DNA of 64,000 nucleotides from the NCBI GenBank assembly GCA_036960405.1, contig JBALWS010000002.1, positions 48,984 through 112,983 on the forward strand, given 5' to 3'. The DNA comes from Motiliproteus sp036960405. Lineage in GTDB: Bacteria > Pseudomonadota > Gammaproteobacteria > Pseudomonadales > Balneatricaceae. This document shows, piece after piece, positions 7,648 through 15,634 of this stretch. Both the position numbers and the translations under genes were made by a program. The notes under the pieces were generated by a model, which was given only the letters and a program-made list of their open reading frames with translations, made no database searches and had not been told where the DNA came from. The stretch's first letter is position 1. Each line of letters opens with the position of its first letter.

Positions 7648-8013
7648 ATGAAAACCTCAATCAAGACCCTCGCCGCCCTCGCCTTAAGCGCCATCATCTG
7701 TACAGCCACGGCCGCTGAAAGCGTATCGGTAGCCGATCTACACGCCCAGCGCACCGACCTCAGCGGCAAGCAAGTCAGCATTACCGGCAAGGTGATCAAG
7801 GTAAACAACGGCATCATGCGTCGCAACTTCATCCACGTGCAGGATGACACCTCTGCAGGCGAATTCGACCGGGTGATCTTTACCAGCCAGCAAACCACCC
7901 AGGTAGGCAAAACCGTCACCGCCACCGGAACGGTCAAACTCGACACCGATTTCGGCATGGGCTACTTCTACCCAACGCTGGTTGAAGAGTCTACCCTCAC
8001 GACCACCGAATAA
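7648..8013 (+). CDS. Periplasmic OB-fold protein
   Basis: A 121-residue exported protein. The signal peptide is residues 1-22 (cut after ATAA), followed by an OB-fold (LSGKQVSITGKVIKV, IMRRNFIHVQDD, GKTVTATGTVKLD, GYFYPTLVEES). The same fold and length are seen in small secreted nucleotide/OB-fold proteins near cytochromes. The function is unknown. TAAGGAG precedes the ATG, and a strong hairpin terminator follows, so it is a single-gene unit. Confidence 0.75.
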   Translation: MKTSIKTLAALALSAIICTATAAESVSVADLHAQRTDLSGKQVSITGKVIKVNNGIMRRNFIHVQDDTSAGEFDRVIFTSQQTTQVGKTVTATGTVKLDTDFGMGYFYPTLVEESTLTTTE

Positions 8014-8032
8014 AGCACCCGCTATACATAAG

Positions 8033-8073
8033 AAAAGGGGGGCTAGCCAACAACGGCTAGCCCCCCCCTTTTC
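8033..8073. terminator. Strong bidirectional rho-independent terminator
   Basis: Arms AAAAGGGGGGCTAGCC and GGCTAGCCCCCCCCTTTT around an AACAAC loop, with a T-run on both strands. It serves the OB-fold gene on the plus strand and may also stop readthrough from the histidine kinase gene, which ends at 8126 on the minus strand. Confidence 0.9.
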
Positions 8074-8125
8074 TTTTAGAATACAAACAGCCCTCTTTCG
8101 GCCCTCTTTCAGCCCTATTTCAGCC

Positions 8126-10210
8126 CTAGACAATACTTCGAATCAGCTCTTCCTCTGCCTCATCAACCTTGGGATTTTGCTGTAAAAACACGAAGAAACA
8201 ACTCCCCACACCGGGCCGGGAGCGAACCATAATTTCTCCGTCGAAGCGTTCTAAAATGCCGTAGCTCACCGACAGCCCGAGCCCTGTCCCCCCCTTGGTG
8301 CGAGTAAAGAAGGGATCAAAAATTCGCGGTAAAACGGTGCTATCGATGCCGCAACCATTATCTTTAACCAGCATCATCACCCCATCGCCATAGTCACGGC
8401 TGCGTATCGTTAACAGTCCTTGACGATCTTGCTCGACGATCGCGTTAACAGCATTGACGATCAGATTGATCAACACCTGCTGAAACTGCTGCGGATTGCA
8501 ACGAATCGTCCTGCTGGCGCGCAAATCAAGCTTCAATCGGATCGATTTTTTGGACAAATCGTGGCGCACCAGCACTAGGGTATCGTCGATCACCCGGTTA
8601 AGATCCATCAGCGATAGTTGCGCCATATAATCGTTGGGGCGTGAGTACTGCAACAGATTGGTGATGATAGAGCGGATCCGGTAGACCTGTTCGATAATCA
8701 ACTCCGATTCGCGCTTGACCGGCGCTATCGTCGCCTCACCCAGCTCGGCGATCAACAGATCCATATTGCCCAAGATAACCGCAGTGGGATTGTTTATCTC
8801 ATGGGCGATTCCGGCGGTCAGCTCGCCGATAGCAGCTAGTTTTTCCTTAGCCACCAGTTGCTGTCTTGTTCGCTTGAGCAGGTCGAGATTTTGCTGCAGA
8901 TCGATGGTGCGTTGTTGTAGTTGATCGGTACGCTGGGCCACTTTAACTTCCAGTTGGTCTGCAGCGCTCTGAATCTGATGATGCTGCTGACTGAGCTGAT
9001 CAAGCAGCGCATCAAACTGCCCTGCCAGCATACTCAGCTCGTCGTGGGTATCGAGTCGGCCAATGCGCACCTCCTGACCGGCGCGTACTTTTCGCATCAC
9101 TCGCGCCATCGCCTCGATCGGCTTAAAGATCGACTTGGCTCCCACAACCGCCAACGCAACGCTGAGCAAGGTAACTAATACGAAAAGAATTCCCAGCCAG
9201 CGCAGCGCCTGAAAATAACTTTCCTTAAAAGGGGCTTCCAAAAAACCGGCGTATAGCATGCCGATCCGCTGGCCATAGATATCGATAATCGGCTCGTAGG
9301 CTGAGATGTACCACTCGCTGACCACAAAGGCCCGGTCGATCCATTTTTCACCACGCTCGAGTACCTGATCGTGCACCGCTTTCGACACCAGCGTCCCGAT
9401 CGCCCGCTTCAACGGTGATTCTAGTCGGCTGGGAACATTAGTATTGATACGTACATCCCCAAGGAACACGGTAACAGTGCCCAGGCTATCCTCGGCCAGA
9501 CTGCCTTTGCCGTAGACCAGTTGTTTTAAGCCATCGACAAATTCAAAGTTGCCGTTTACCAACACCCCTGCGGTTAAATAGCCTCGCACATCGCCATCGA
9601 CATCCCAGATCGGGTAGTAGCTCAAAAATACCATGCCGCGATCTTCGGCTTTGCGCACCTGCGGGATCGAATGGGGGGTTTCCTGAATCGGGAGATAAAC
9701 CCAATCCGCCAATGCGGGGTCGATCCGAAACAGTTCGGTATCGGAAAACAGCGTCACCCCGGCGCTACCATTTTCCAATCGGGCACGCTTCATCAAAGGC
9801 GGTCGCTTGACATCACAACCCAACGCACCGATCAGGTCGCAGCCGTCAGCATCGACCAAATATACAAAATCAAAATCGGCCCGCTGTCGCAGCCGCGCCA
9901 ATTGAACTTCAAGCGGCCGTGTATTGCGACTGTTAGCAAACAGTTCCTGAGCCGCTTGTTGGAAGGGGTAGGATTCGGCGATCAACGATAACTGCTGTAG
10001 ATAAGCTTGCTGACGACGTTCAAACGCATCGTGAGCAACCGATAGGTCGGTATTCACCTTCATCAACAACTGCCGATAGCTGACCTCGTTACTCCACAGA
10101 TAGGCCATACCGATGACCACCGGCATAACCAGTAAGATAGGAAACAGCACCAGCGCCAACAACCGATAGCGAAGATTACCCGACACCAGCTGGTAGAGTC
10201 GGCTGAACAT
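8126..10210 (-). CDS. Membrane sensor histidine kinase (cache-HAMP-HisKA-HATPase)
   Basis: A 694-residue kinase. TM helix 1 is near residues 14-38, followed by a large periplasmic cache-type sensor (about 40-330), TM2 near 335-358, HAMP, and a coiled coil. Then come HisKA with GIAHEINNP (His470) and a HATPase domain (NAVNAI, DNGCGID, FFTRTKGGTGLGLSVSYG). Its ATG overlaps the stop of the sigma-54 response regulator by one base (TGATG), so the two form a co-translated two-component system. Given the flanking fdh and tup genes, the signal could be formate or an oxyanion; that is inference. Confidence 0.92.
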   Translation of the reverse strand: MFSRLYQLVSGNLRYRLLALVLFPILLVMPVVIGMAYLWSNEVSYRQLLMKVNTDLSVAHDAFERRQQAYLQQLSLIAESYPFQQAAQELFANSRNTRPLEVQLARLRQRADFDFVYLVDADGCDLIGALGCDVKRPPLMKRARLENGSAGVTLFSDTELFRIDPALADWVYLPIQETPHSIPQVRKAEDRGMVFLSYYPIWDVDGDVRGYLTAGVLVNGNFEFVDGLKQLVYGKGSLAEDSLGTVTVFLGDVRINTNVPSRLESPLKRAIGTLVSKAVHDQVLERGEKWIDRAFVVSEWYISAYEPIIDIYGQRIGMLYAGFLEAPFKESYFQALRWLGILFVLVTLLSVALAVVGAKSIFKPIEAMARVMRKVRAGQEVRIGRLDTHDELSMLAGQFDALLDQLSQQHHQIQSAADQLEVKVAQRTDQLQQRTIDLQQNLDLLKRTRQQLVAKEKLAAIGELTAGIAHEINNPTAVILGNMDLLIAELGEATIAPVKRESELIIEQVYRIRSIITNLLQYSRPNDYMAQLSLMDLNRVIDDTLVLVRHDLSKKSIRLKLDLRASRTIRCNPQQFQQVLINLIVNAVNAIVEQDRQGLLTIRSRDYGDGVMMLVKDNGCGIDSTVLPRIFDPFFTRTKGGTGLGLSVSYGILERFDGEIMVRSRPGVGSCFFVFLQQNPKVDEAEEELIRSIV

Positions 10211-11640
10211 CAGGCAGAGGCCGCTTCGTTCCAGCTATGCAGCTTACGATCGAGCGTTTTCCGAGCGATCCCTAGTTGCCGGGCAGCCTGCGTTTTATTA
10301 CCCTCTGACTCATCCAACACTCGCAAAATATGGTCTTTCTCCACCCGGTCCAGATCCCAATCGCGAGGATAACCCTGACCACCACTCGAAACAGCGTCCG
10401 GATCATCGGGTTGCAGTGCTTCGGCCGGCAAATGCCCTAACAGCAGGCAGCGTTCGATTAGATTTTTAAGTTCGCGAATATTACCGGGCCAGTCGTAGTT
10501 CTCCATCAACCGTAGGTCATCGTGGCTATATGGGATCGCAGGTAGCCCCAGCTTTTTGGCCAACTGTTCAGAAAAATGCTGCACCAATAAATTGATATCC
10601 TGGCTCCGCTCACGCAGCGGCGGCACCCGCAATCGCAGTACGTTTAAACGATAAAACAGATCCTGACGGAAGTTGCCCAGCTGCACCTCATGCTCAAGAT
10701 CACGGTTGGTCGCGGCAACCAATCGAACATTAATCGGTATGTCACGCTCGCTACCGACAGGGCGTATGCGTCCCTCCTCCAGCACCCGCAACAGTTTGGA
10801 CTGCATCAGCAGTGGCATCTCGCCGATCTCATCCAAAAACAGAGTGCCGCCATCGGCATAGCAGAACAGCCCATCACGGGCCTGCTGAGCTCCAGTAAAG
10901 GCACCTTTGACGTGACCAAAGAGTTCGGATTCGATCAACTCAGGCGCTATAGCACCACAATTAATCGGTACAAACGGCCCTTTCCGCGAACTCAAGCGGT
11001 GCATCGCATTAGCCACCAACTCTTTACCGGTACCCGACTCACCTTCGACCAAGACTACCGACGGGGTCGGTGCCACGCGACTGATCAACTGGCACAGCGA
11101 TTTGATCTCAGGACTGTTACCGACCATGCCCTCCATCGAGTAGAGTGCATCGACCTGACGCTTGAGGACAAAGTTTTCTCGCCGCAACTGGCGCTGTTCC
11201 ATACAACGCTTAACGGCCGTGGTCATCTGCTCGAGCCGAAAGGGTTTGAGAATAAAATCAGAAGCACCGATCCGCAGCGCTTCGATCGCCTTATCCAGGT
11301 CGGCAAATGCGGTCATGAAAATCACATCGGACTGAAGCCCGTGACTGGCCACTTCGGTCAGCCAATCTACCCCAGAGTTACCCGGCAGACAGATATCAAC
11401 AATCAGCAAATCAAAATGGCAACGGCTACGCAGCGCTTCAGCCTCTTCGGCCGAACCGACCGCCTCAACCAAGCTGTACTCTTTGGCCAACGCCCGTTGC
11501 AGAAACTCACGGATACCCGGTTCGTCATCAACGATTAGCACCGACAAATTTTGCCGACCTTGATCCGATCTATTCTGGCTAGTATTGGTCGCTGCTTTAG
11601 TTTTCATAGCAGCATGATCCCGGGGAAAGGAGATCGTCAC
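10210..11640 (-). CDS. Sigma-54-dependent response regulator (NtrC family)
   Basis: The receiver domain is near residues 35-145 (LSVLIVDDEPGIREF; phospho-acceptor Asp in LLIVDICLPG). The AAA+ domain has Walker A GESGTGKELVA, the sigma-54 contact loop GAFTGA and a Walker B/second-half LFLDEIGEM. A Fis-type helix-turn-helix closes the protein (NKTQAARQLGIARKTLDRKL). GTG at 11640 was chosen because GAGGTGA lies 5 nt upstream; GTG 11649 and ATG 11607 are alternatives. It is the natural candidate to act at the three -24/-12 promoters of this window. Confidence 0.95.
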   Translation of the reverse strand: MTISFPRDHAAMKTKAATNTSQNRSDQGRQNLSVLIVDDEPGIREFLQRALAKEYSLVEAVGSAEEAEALRSRCHFDLLIVDICLPGNSGVDWLTEVASHGLQSDVIFMTAFADLDKAIEALRIGASDFILKPFRLEQMTTAVKRCMEQRQLRRENFVLKRQVDALYSMEGMVGNSPEIKSLCQLISRVAPTPSVVLVEGESGTGKELVANAMHRLSSRKGPFVPINCGAIAPELIESELFGHVKGAFTGAQQARDGLFCYADGGTLFLDEIGEMPLLMQSKLLRVLEEGRIRPVGSERDIPINVRLVAATNRDLEHEVQLGNFRQDLFYRLNVLRLRVPPLRERSQDINLLVQHFSEQLAKKLGLPAIPYSHDDLRLMENYDWPGNIRELKNLIERCLLLGHLPAEALQPDDPDAVSSGGQGYPRDWDLDRVEKDHILRVLDESEGNKTQAARQLGIARKTLDRKLHSWNEAASA

Positions 11641-11845
11641 GCAGCTCACCTCATATAATTATTGGTTTATCGGTTGATCTGGCGTCTTATTAGCAAGCCA
11701 CTGACGAGTCAGCCGCTCTCTGTTTAGATCCTTTGCTCAAAGCACCACGCAGCACACAAAAGCGCTCTATGGTCGCCCTGATTCGGCAGTAGAGTCAATT
11801 AAACTGACGTATAACCCAACCAGAAAGCGGTAACCGCTTCGCCGC

Positions 11846-11860
11846 GCGTCATTTTGTCCC
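11846..11860 (-). promoter_or_regulatory. Putative upstream activator site (copy 3, tupA)
   Basis: On the minus strand GGGACAAAATGACGC, matching the sites at 3568 and 4938 at nearly all positions. It is about 118 bp upstream of the -24 element of the tupA promoter. Confidence 0.6.
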
Positions 11861-11876
11861 TAACCCAATCCGAGGC

Positions 11877-11890
11877 GGGTCATTTTGCCC
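11877..11890 (-). promoter_or_regulatory. Putative upstream activator site (copy 4, tupA)
   Basis: On the minus strand GGGCAAAATGACCC, one base shorter than the copy at 3568. It lies about 88 bp upstream of the -24 element. Together with copy 3 it forms a pair on the same helical face, as is usual for enhancer sites of NtrC-type activators. Confidence 0.6.
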
Positions 11891-11976
11891 TTTTTCTACT
11901 TTCAAACCCGATAATCTTAGCCTCCAGCTTGGCCATTGCCCCCCTTAGAGTGCCATTGAGCACTATTATTTTAGGC

Positions 11977-11992
11977 TGGCACCCTACTTGCT
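11977..11992 (+). promoter_or_regulatory. Sigma-54 (-24/-12) promoter of the tup-mob-moe operon
   Basis: TGGCACCCTACTTGCT, a perfect consensus: GG 11978-11979, GC 11990-11991. Transcription would start near 12003, about 75 bp before the tupA ATG. Confidence 0.85.
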
Positions 11993-12079
11993 AATACCCT
12001 TACTACTTGGCTGCCATCCTATACTGGCGCAATCCGCTAAGCGGTAAGATAAAGCCCGCCAACCCGTTGAGGAGCAAAC

Positions 12080-12916
12080 GTGAACATCACAACATTCCGC
12101 CAGCTGTTACCGCTACTGCTATGGATGCCACTCAGCCTAGGCAGCCCGCTGCTGCAGGCCGACACGCTTCGCCTCGCCACGACTACCAGCACCTACAATT
12201 CGGGTTTGCTCGACGCCATCCTGCCCGAGTTCCAACGCCAGACGGGCACCGAGGTGCTGGTCATCGCGGTCGGCACCGGCGCTGCACTGCGGATGGGACG
12301 TGACGGTGACGCCGATGTACTGCTGGTTCATGCTCCCAACGCGGAACAGGATTTTATCGACAGCGGTTATGGCAGCCACCGTACCGGAGTGATGTACAAC
12401 GATTTTGTGATTGTCGGTCCCGCCAGCGATCCCGCCAAGATTGCAGGCCTCAAAGGGGTCCAACAGGCGATGCAACAGATCGCTCAGCAACAGGCAATTT
12501 TTGTCTCCCGAGGTGATGATTCGGGTACCCATAAGAAAGAGAAAAGGCTGTGGAAACTGGCCAACATCGAGCCGGTCGGACGCTGGTACCGCGAGGCCGG
12601 ACAAGGGATGGGCAAGGTATTACAGATCAGTAACGAGATGGAAGGTTACACCCTGACCGACCGGGGCACCTGGCTGGCGTACGAAAATAAGGTTGCACTC
12701 AAACTGCTGACCGAAGGCGACTCACGCCTATTCAACCCCTATAGCGTTATGCAGATCAATGCCGAGCGCTTTGCTGACCTTAACCATACCGCCGCTGCAA
12801 ACTTCCGCCGCTGGTTGGTTTCCAAGCCGACCCAGCAACTGATTGGCGATTTCCGTATCAATGGCAAGCCGCTGTTTGTTCCGTCCGCTTCTGCCGCGAT
12901 GGCTGTAACGGAGTAA
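12080..12916 (+). CDS. tupA: Tungstate ABC transporter substrate-binding protein TupA
   Basis: A periplasmic binding protein of 278 residues. The signal peptide ends near residue 27 (LLQA). It carries the TupA oxyanion motif TTTST (LATTTSTYNSGLLDA), then DVLLVHAP, MYNDFVIVGP and FVSRGDDSGTH. The TTTS motif separates TupA from molybdate binder ModA, though WtpA and some mixed binders exist. GAGGAGC precedes the ATG. It is the first gene of an operon running through moeA, so imported metal feeds directly into cofactor maturation. Confidence 0.93.
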   Translation: MNITTFRQLLPLLLWMPLSLGSPLLQADTLRLATTTSTYNSGLLDAILPEFQRQTGTEVLVIAVGTGAALRMGRDGDADVLLVHAPNAEQDFIDSGYGSHRTGVMYNDFVIVGPASDPAKIAGLKGVQQAMQQIAQQQAIFVSRGDDSGTHKKEKRLWKLANIEPVGRWYREAGQGMGKVLQISNEMEGYTLTDRGTWLAYENKVALKLLTEGDSRLFNPYSVMQINAERFADLNHTAAANFRRWLVSKPTQQLIGDFRINGKPLFVPSASAAMAVTE

Positions 12917-12918
12917 CC

Positions 12919-13620
12919 TTGGAAAGCCTTAGCACTACAACACTCGAAGCGATTAGCTTACTGCTTAGCGGTGACGCCGAGCTGTGGTCGATCATCGGGA
13001 TCTCGTTCAGCACCACCCTAAAAGCGATAGTTATCGCCACCCCAGTGGCGTTCTTGGTCGGCTACCTGCTCAGCTCAACTCGCTTTCCTGGCCGCTGGGC
13101 ATTGATCTCACTATTCAACAGCCTGCTTAGCGTACCCACCGTGGTGGTTGGGCTGCTGCTCTATATGCTGCTGTCACGCAGTGGCCTGTTCGGCGATCTT
13201 AAGCTGCTGTTTACCGAGACAGCGATGGTGCTGGGTCAGGTGGCACTGGCCTTCCCGGTTTTGGTCGCGATGAGTCTGGCCAGCTTCAAAGCCGCCGATC
13301 GCAGCGTTTGGGAAACCGCCCGCACACTGGGTGCCTCACCCTGGCGAGCCTTCGCCACGCTGATCCACGAGCTACGCTACGGCCTTGGTGCGGCCTGCAT
13401 TGCGGCTTACGGACGCATCATCTCTGAGGTAGGGTGTTCGATGATGATCGGCGGCAACATTCTTGGCCACACCCGTAATATTCCTACCGCTATCGCACTC
13501 GAAACCAGCAAGGGTGAGTTTGCCCAGGGAGTCGCTCTAGGCTTGGTGCTGTTGCTGATGGCACTGGGACTCAATATCTGTATCACCTATCTGCACCGCC
13601 GCAGCGAGGCACCCATATGA
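12919..13620 (+). CDS. tupB: Tungstate ABC transporter permease TupB
   Basis: An inner-membrane permease of 233 residues with about five hydrophobic helices and a BPD-transport EAA-like loop (ASPWRAFATLIHELR, then ISEVGCSMMIGGNILGHTRNIPTAI, conserved in TupB). TTG at 12919 is the start, with GGAG 5 nt upstream and 2 bp after the tupA stop. It pairs with TupA and the ATPase encoded 70 bp downstream. Confidence 0.92.
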   Translation: MESLSTTTLEAISLLLSGDAELWSIIGISFSTTLKAIVIATPVAFLVGYLLSSTRFPGRWALISLFNSLLSVPTVVVGLLLYMLLSRSGLFGDLKLLFTETAMVLGQVALAFPVLVAMSLASFKAADRSVWETARTLGASPWRAFATLIHELRYGLGAACIAAYGRIISEVGCSMMIGGNILGHTRNIPTAIALETSKGEFAQGVALGLVLLLMALGLNICITYLHRRSEAPI

Positions 13621-13690
13621 TCCGGCAGATAAGACCCGAAACAACAAACCTAACAACAGTATTAGACACGTCTACCCGCGAGGAACTTGC

Positions 13691-14425
13691 ATGAACTGCT
13701 GCCAACGCGAGCCCCTACTCAGCGCCCGCCAGTTGAATAAAACCTTTGGCAACCGATCATTGTTCACCATTGATTCCCTAGAGCTTTATGCGGGAGAAGC
13801 GACCTTGCTAACCGGCCGTAACGGCGCTGGAAAAAGCACCCTGCTTAAAATCATTGCTGGGCTGGAAACGCCAGATGGCGGCACCCTCAGTTACCGAGGC
13901 AAGCAACTGAACCGCCGTCAGCACCGCAATATCGGCGGCAAAGTCATCTACCTCCATCAACAGCCTTTTTTGTTTGACTGCAGTGTGGAAGACAACGTCG
14001 GTTACGGCATTAAAAAACGTAGCGACAATCGCCAAGCCCTACGGGTCGCCCAAGCGCTGGAATGGTCTGGCCTATCACACCTGGCACAACGCAACGCAAA
14101 AACACTATCAGGCGGTGAAAAACAGCGCATTGCGCTAGCGCGTGCCTGGGTAATGGAACCCGAGCTATTGCTACTCGACGAACCCACCGCCAACATGGAT
14201 GCAGAGTCACGCGAACAGACCCTGTTTTTGATTCGCCGCTTGATTAACGAGGGGATGGGCATTGTGCTTTGCAGCCATGAGTTTAAGACCGATAACCGCT
14301 TGATTAAGCGTGAACTGAAGCTTGACCAAGGCCAACTCCAGCAACGCGTATGGGATCGATCACCCGAGCCGCCACGCAATGTGACCCCCACTGCTTCACA
14401 GCTACTGCGACTGACCGAGGCCTGA
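13691..14425 (+). CDS. tupC: Tungstate ABC transporter ATP-binding protein TupC
   Basis: An ABC ATPase of 244 residues with Walker A GRNGAGKST, signature LSGGEKQRIALA, Walker B LLLLDEPTAN and switch His in LCSHEF. It energises TupB. A 70-bp gap separates it from tupB, unusual inside an otherwise tightly packed operon, but no terminator is visible there. Its stop is followed directly by mobA (TGATATG). Confidence 0.92.
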   Translation: MNCCQREPLLSARQLNKTFGNRSLFTIDSLELYAGEATLLTGRNGAGKSTLLKIIAGLETPDGGTLSYRGKQLNRRQHRNIGGKVIYLHQQPFLFDCSVEDNVGYGIKKRSDNRQALRVAQALEWSGLSHLAQRNAKTLSGGEKQRIALARAWVMEPELLLLDEPTANMDAESREQTLFLIRRLINEGMGIVLCSHEFKTDNRLIKRELKLDQGQLQQRVWDRSPEPPRNVTPTASQLLRLTEA

Positions 14426-14426
14426 T

Positions 14427-15065
14427 ATGACCTGCATTGACCGATCCGAGATTAGCGCGTTGATTTTAGCCGGTGGCCGTGCCCAACGGATGGAGGGCTG
14501 CGACAAGGGCTTGGTTGAATTGCGAGGCCAACCGATGATCTGCCATGTTATTGATGTGCTCGCGCCACAGCTAGACTTGATCCGTATCAACGCCAACCGC
14601 AACCAAGCCACCTATGCTGCCTTGGGCTGCTCAAATAGCCCTGCTAGCCACGCAACAGAACAACCGTTTGAGGTGATCAGCGATAGCATGAGTGATTATC
14701 AAGGCCCCTTGGCAGGCATCGCTCAAGGCCTACAAAGCTGTACCACCCCATGGATGCTGGTGACCCCGTGCGACACCCCGTTCCTGCCGCACGATCTGCT
14801 CGAGCGAATGGCAGTCCAGGCGGTACAGCAACAAGCAGATATTGCGGTGGCCCATGACGGCCAACGACTACAACCCGTCGTCAGCCTGATCAAACGTGAG
14901 TTGTTCGCTAGCCTGCAAAACTATTTGACCGGAGGCGACCGCAAGATCGACCGCTGGTATGCTAATCATAATTGGTGTCGGGTCGACTTCAGCGATCAAC
15001 CCGAAGCGTTTTTAAACGTCAACACTCTCAAAGACAAACAACTGCTGGAGAGCCACGCCGTATGA
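14427..15065 (+). CDS. mobA: Molybdenum cofactor guanylyltransferase MobA
   Basis: MobA joins GMP from GTP to molybdopterin to make the bis-MGD cofactor used by formate dehydrogenase. Its 212 residues include the nucleotide-binding motif LILAGGRAQRMEGCDKGL near the N-terminus and TPCDTPFLP in the middle. It starts 2 bp after tupC and ends in an ATGA overlap with mobB. The length is normal and no motif is missing. Confidence 0.95.
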   Translation: MTCIDRSEISALILAGGRAQRMEGCDKGLVELRGQPMICHVIDVLAPQLDLIRINANRNQATYAALGCSNSPASHATEQPFEVISDSMSDYQGPLAGIAQGLQSCTTPWMLVTPCDTPFLPHDLLERMAVQAVQQQADIAVAHDGQRLQPVVSLIKRELFASLQNYLTGGDRKIDRWYANHNWCRVDFSDQPEAFLNVNTLKDKQLLESHAV

Positions 15066-15634
15066 CCACCAGCATCTCCTCACCTCTACCCCTGATCGGC
15101 GTCGCCGCATACAGTGGTACCGGCAAGACCACCCTGCTGACACAGGTTATTCCTATGTTGATGGCGCAGGGTATTCGGGTTGGGGTGATCAAACATGCCC
15201 ACCACCGCTTCGATGTCGATACCCCAGGCAAAGACAGTTACGAACTACGCAAAGCTGGCGCGGGGCAGATGCTGATTGGTTCGCGCAACCGCTGGGCATT
15301 AATGACCGAGACCCCCGAAGAGCAAGACGATCCCGATCTGAACTACCTGATCGAACAGCTAGATCATGCTCGGCTAGACCTGATCATCGTTGAAGGCTTT
15401 AAGCAGCTGCCTTTTCCCAAGATCGAGCTACACCGGCCCAGCACCGGTAATCCGCTGCTCTTTCCCAACGACCCGCATATCCTGGCCGTCGCCCACGACG
15501 CCCCCCTGCCGGTCGAGACCCAGTTGCCCGTATTAGATATCAACAATCCGCAACAAGTTGCCGATTTTATCGTCAGTTATTACCGACGCAACACCGTTAC
15601 CAGCATCAGCCAGATTCAGCGGAACCAAGCTTAA
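15062..15634 (+). CDS. mobB: Molybdopterin-guanine dinucleotide biosynthesis protein MobB
   Basis: A P-loop GTPase of 190 residues (VAAYSGTGKTTLLTQV), with KHAHHRFDVDTPGKDSYELRKAGA and the Walker-B-like LIIVEGFK. It assists MobA in cofactor maturation. ATG at 15062 overlaps the mobA stop by four bases; the open frame extends further upstream inside mobA but has no ribosome site there. It ends in a TAATG overlap with moeA. Confidence 0.94.
   Translation: MTTSISSPLPLIGVAAYSGTGKTTLLTQVIPMLMAQGIRVGVIKHAHHRFDVDTPGKDSYELRKAGAGQMLIGSRNRWALMTETPEEQDDPDLNYLIEQLDHARLDLIIVEGFKQLPFPKIELHRPSTGNPLLFPNDPHILAVAHDAPLPVETQLPVLDINNPQQVADFIVSYYRRNTVTSISQIQRNQA

Larger units (their letters stand above)
11650..12079. 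other. Intergenic regulatory region between the two-component system and tupA
   Basis: A 430-bp gap without a convincing gene. It holds two copies of the AAAATGAC activator-like motif (11846-11860, 11877-11890), whose centres are about 31 bp apart, i.e. three helical turns. A perfect -24/-12 promoter for tupA lies at 11977. No clear promoter for the divergent regulator operon was found by eye. Confidence 0.7.

Noticed and set aside
11920..11960. TGGCAC on the minus strand upstream of the response-regulator gene
   Set aside because: No GC at the -12 position with correct spacing, so it is not a convincing -24/-12 promoter.
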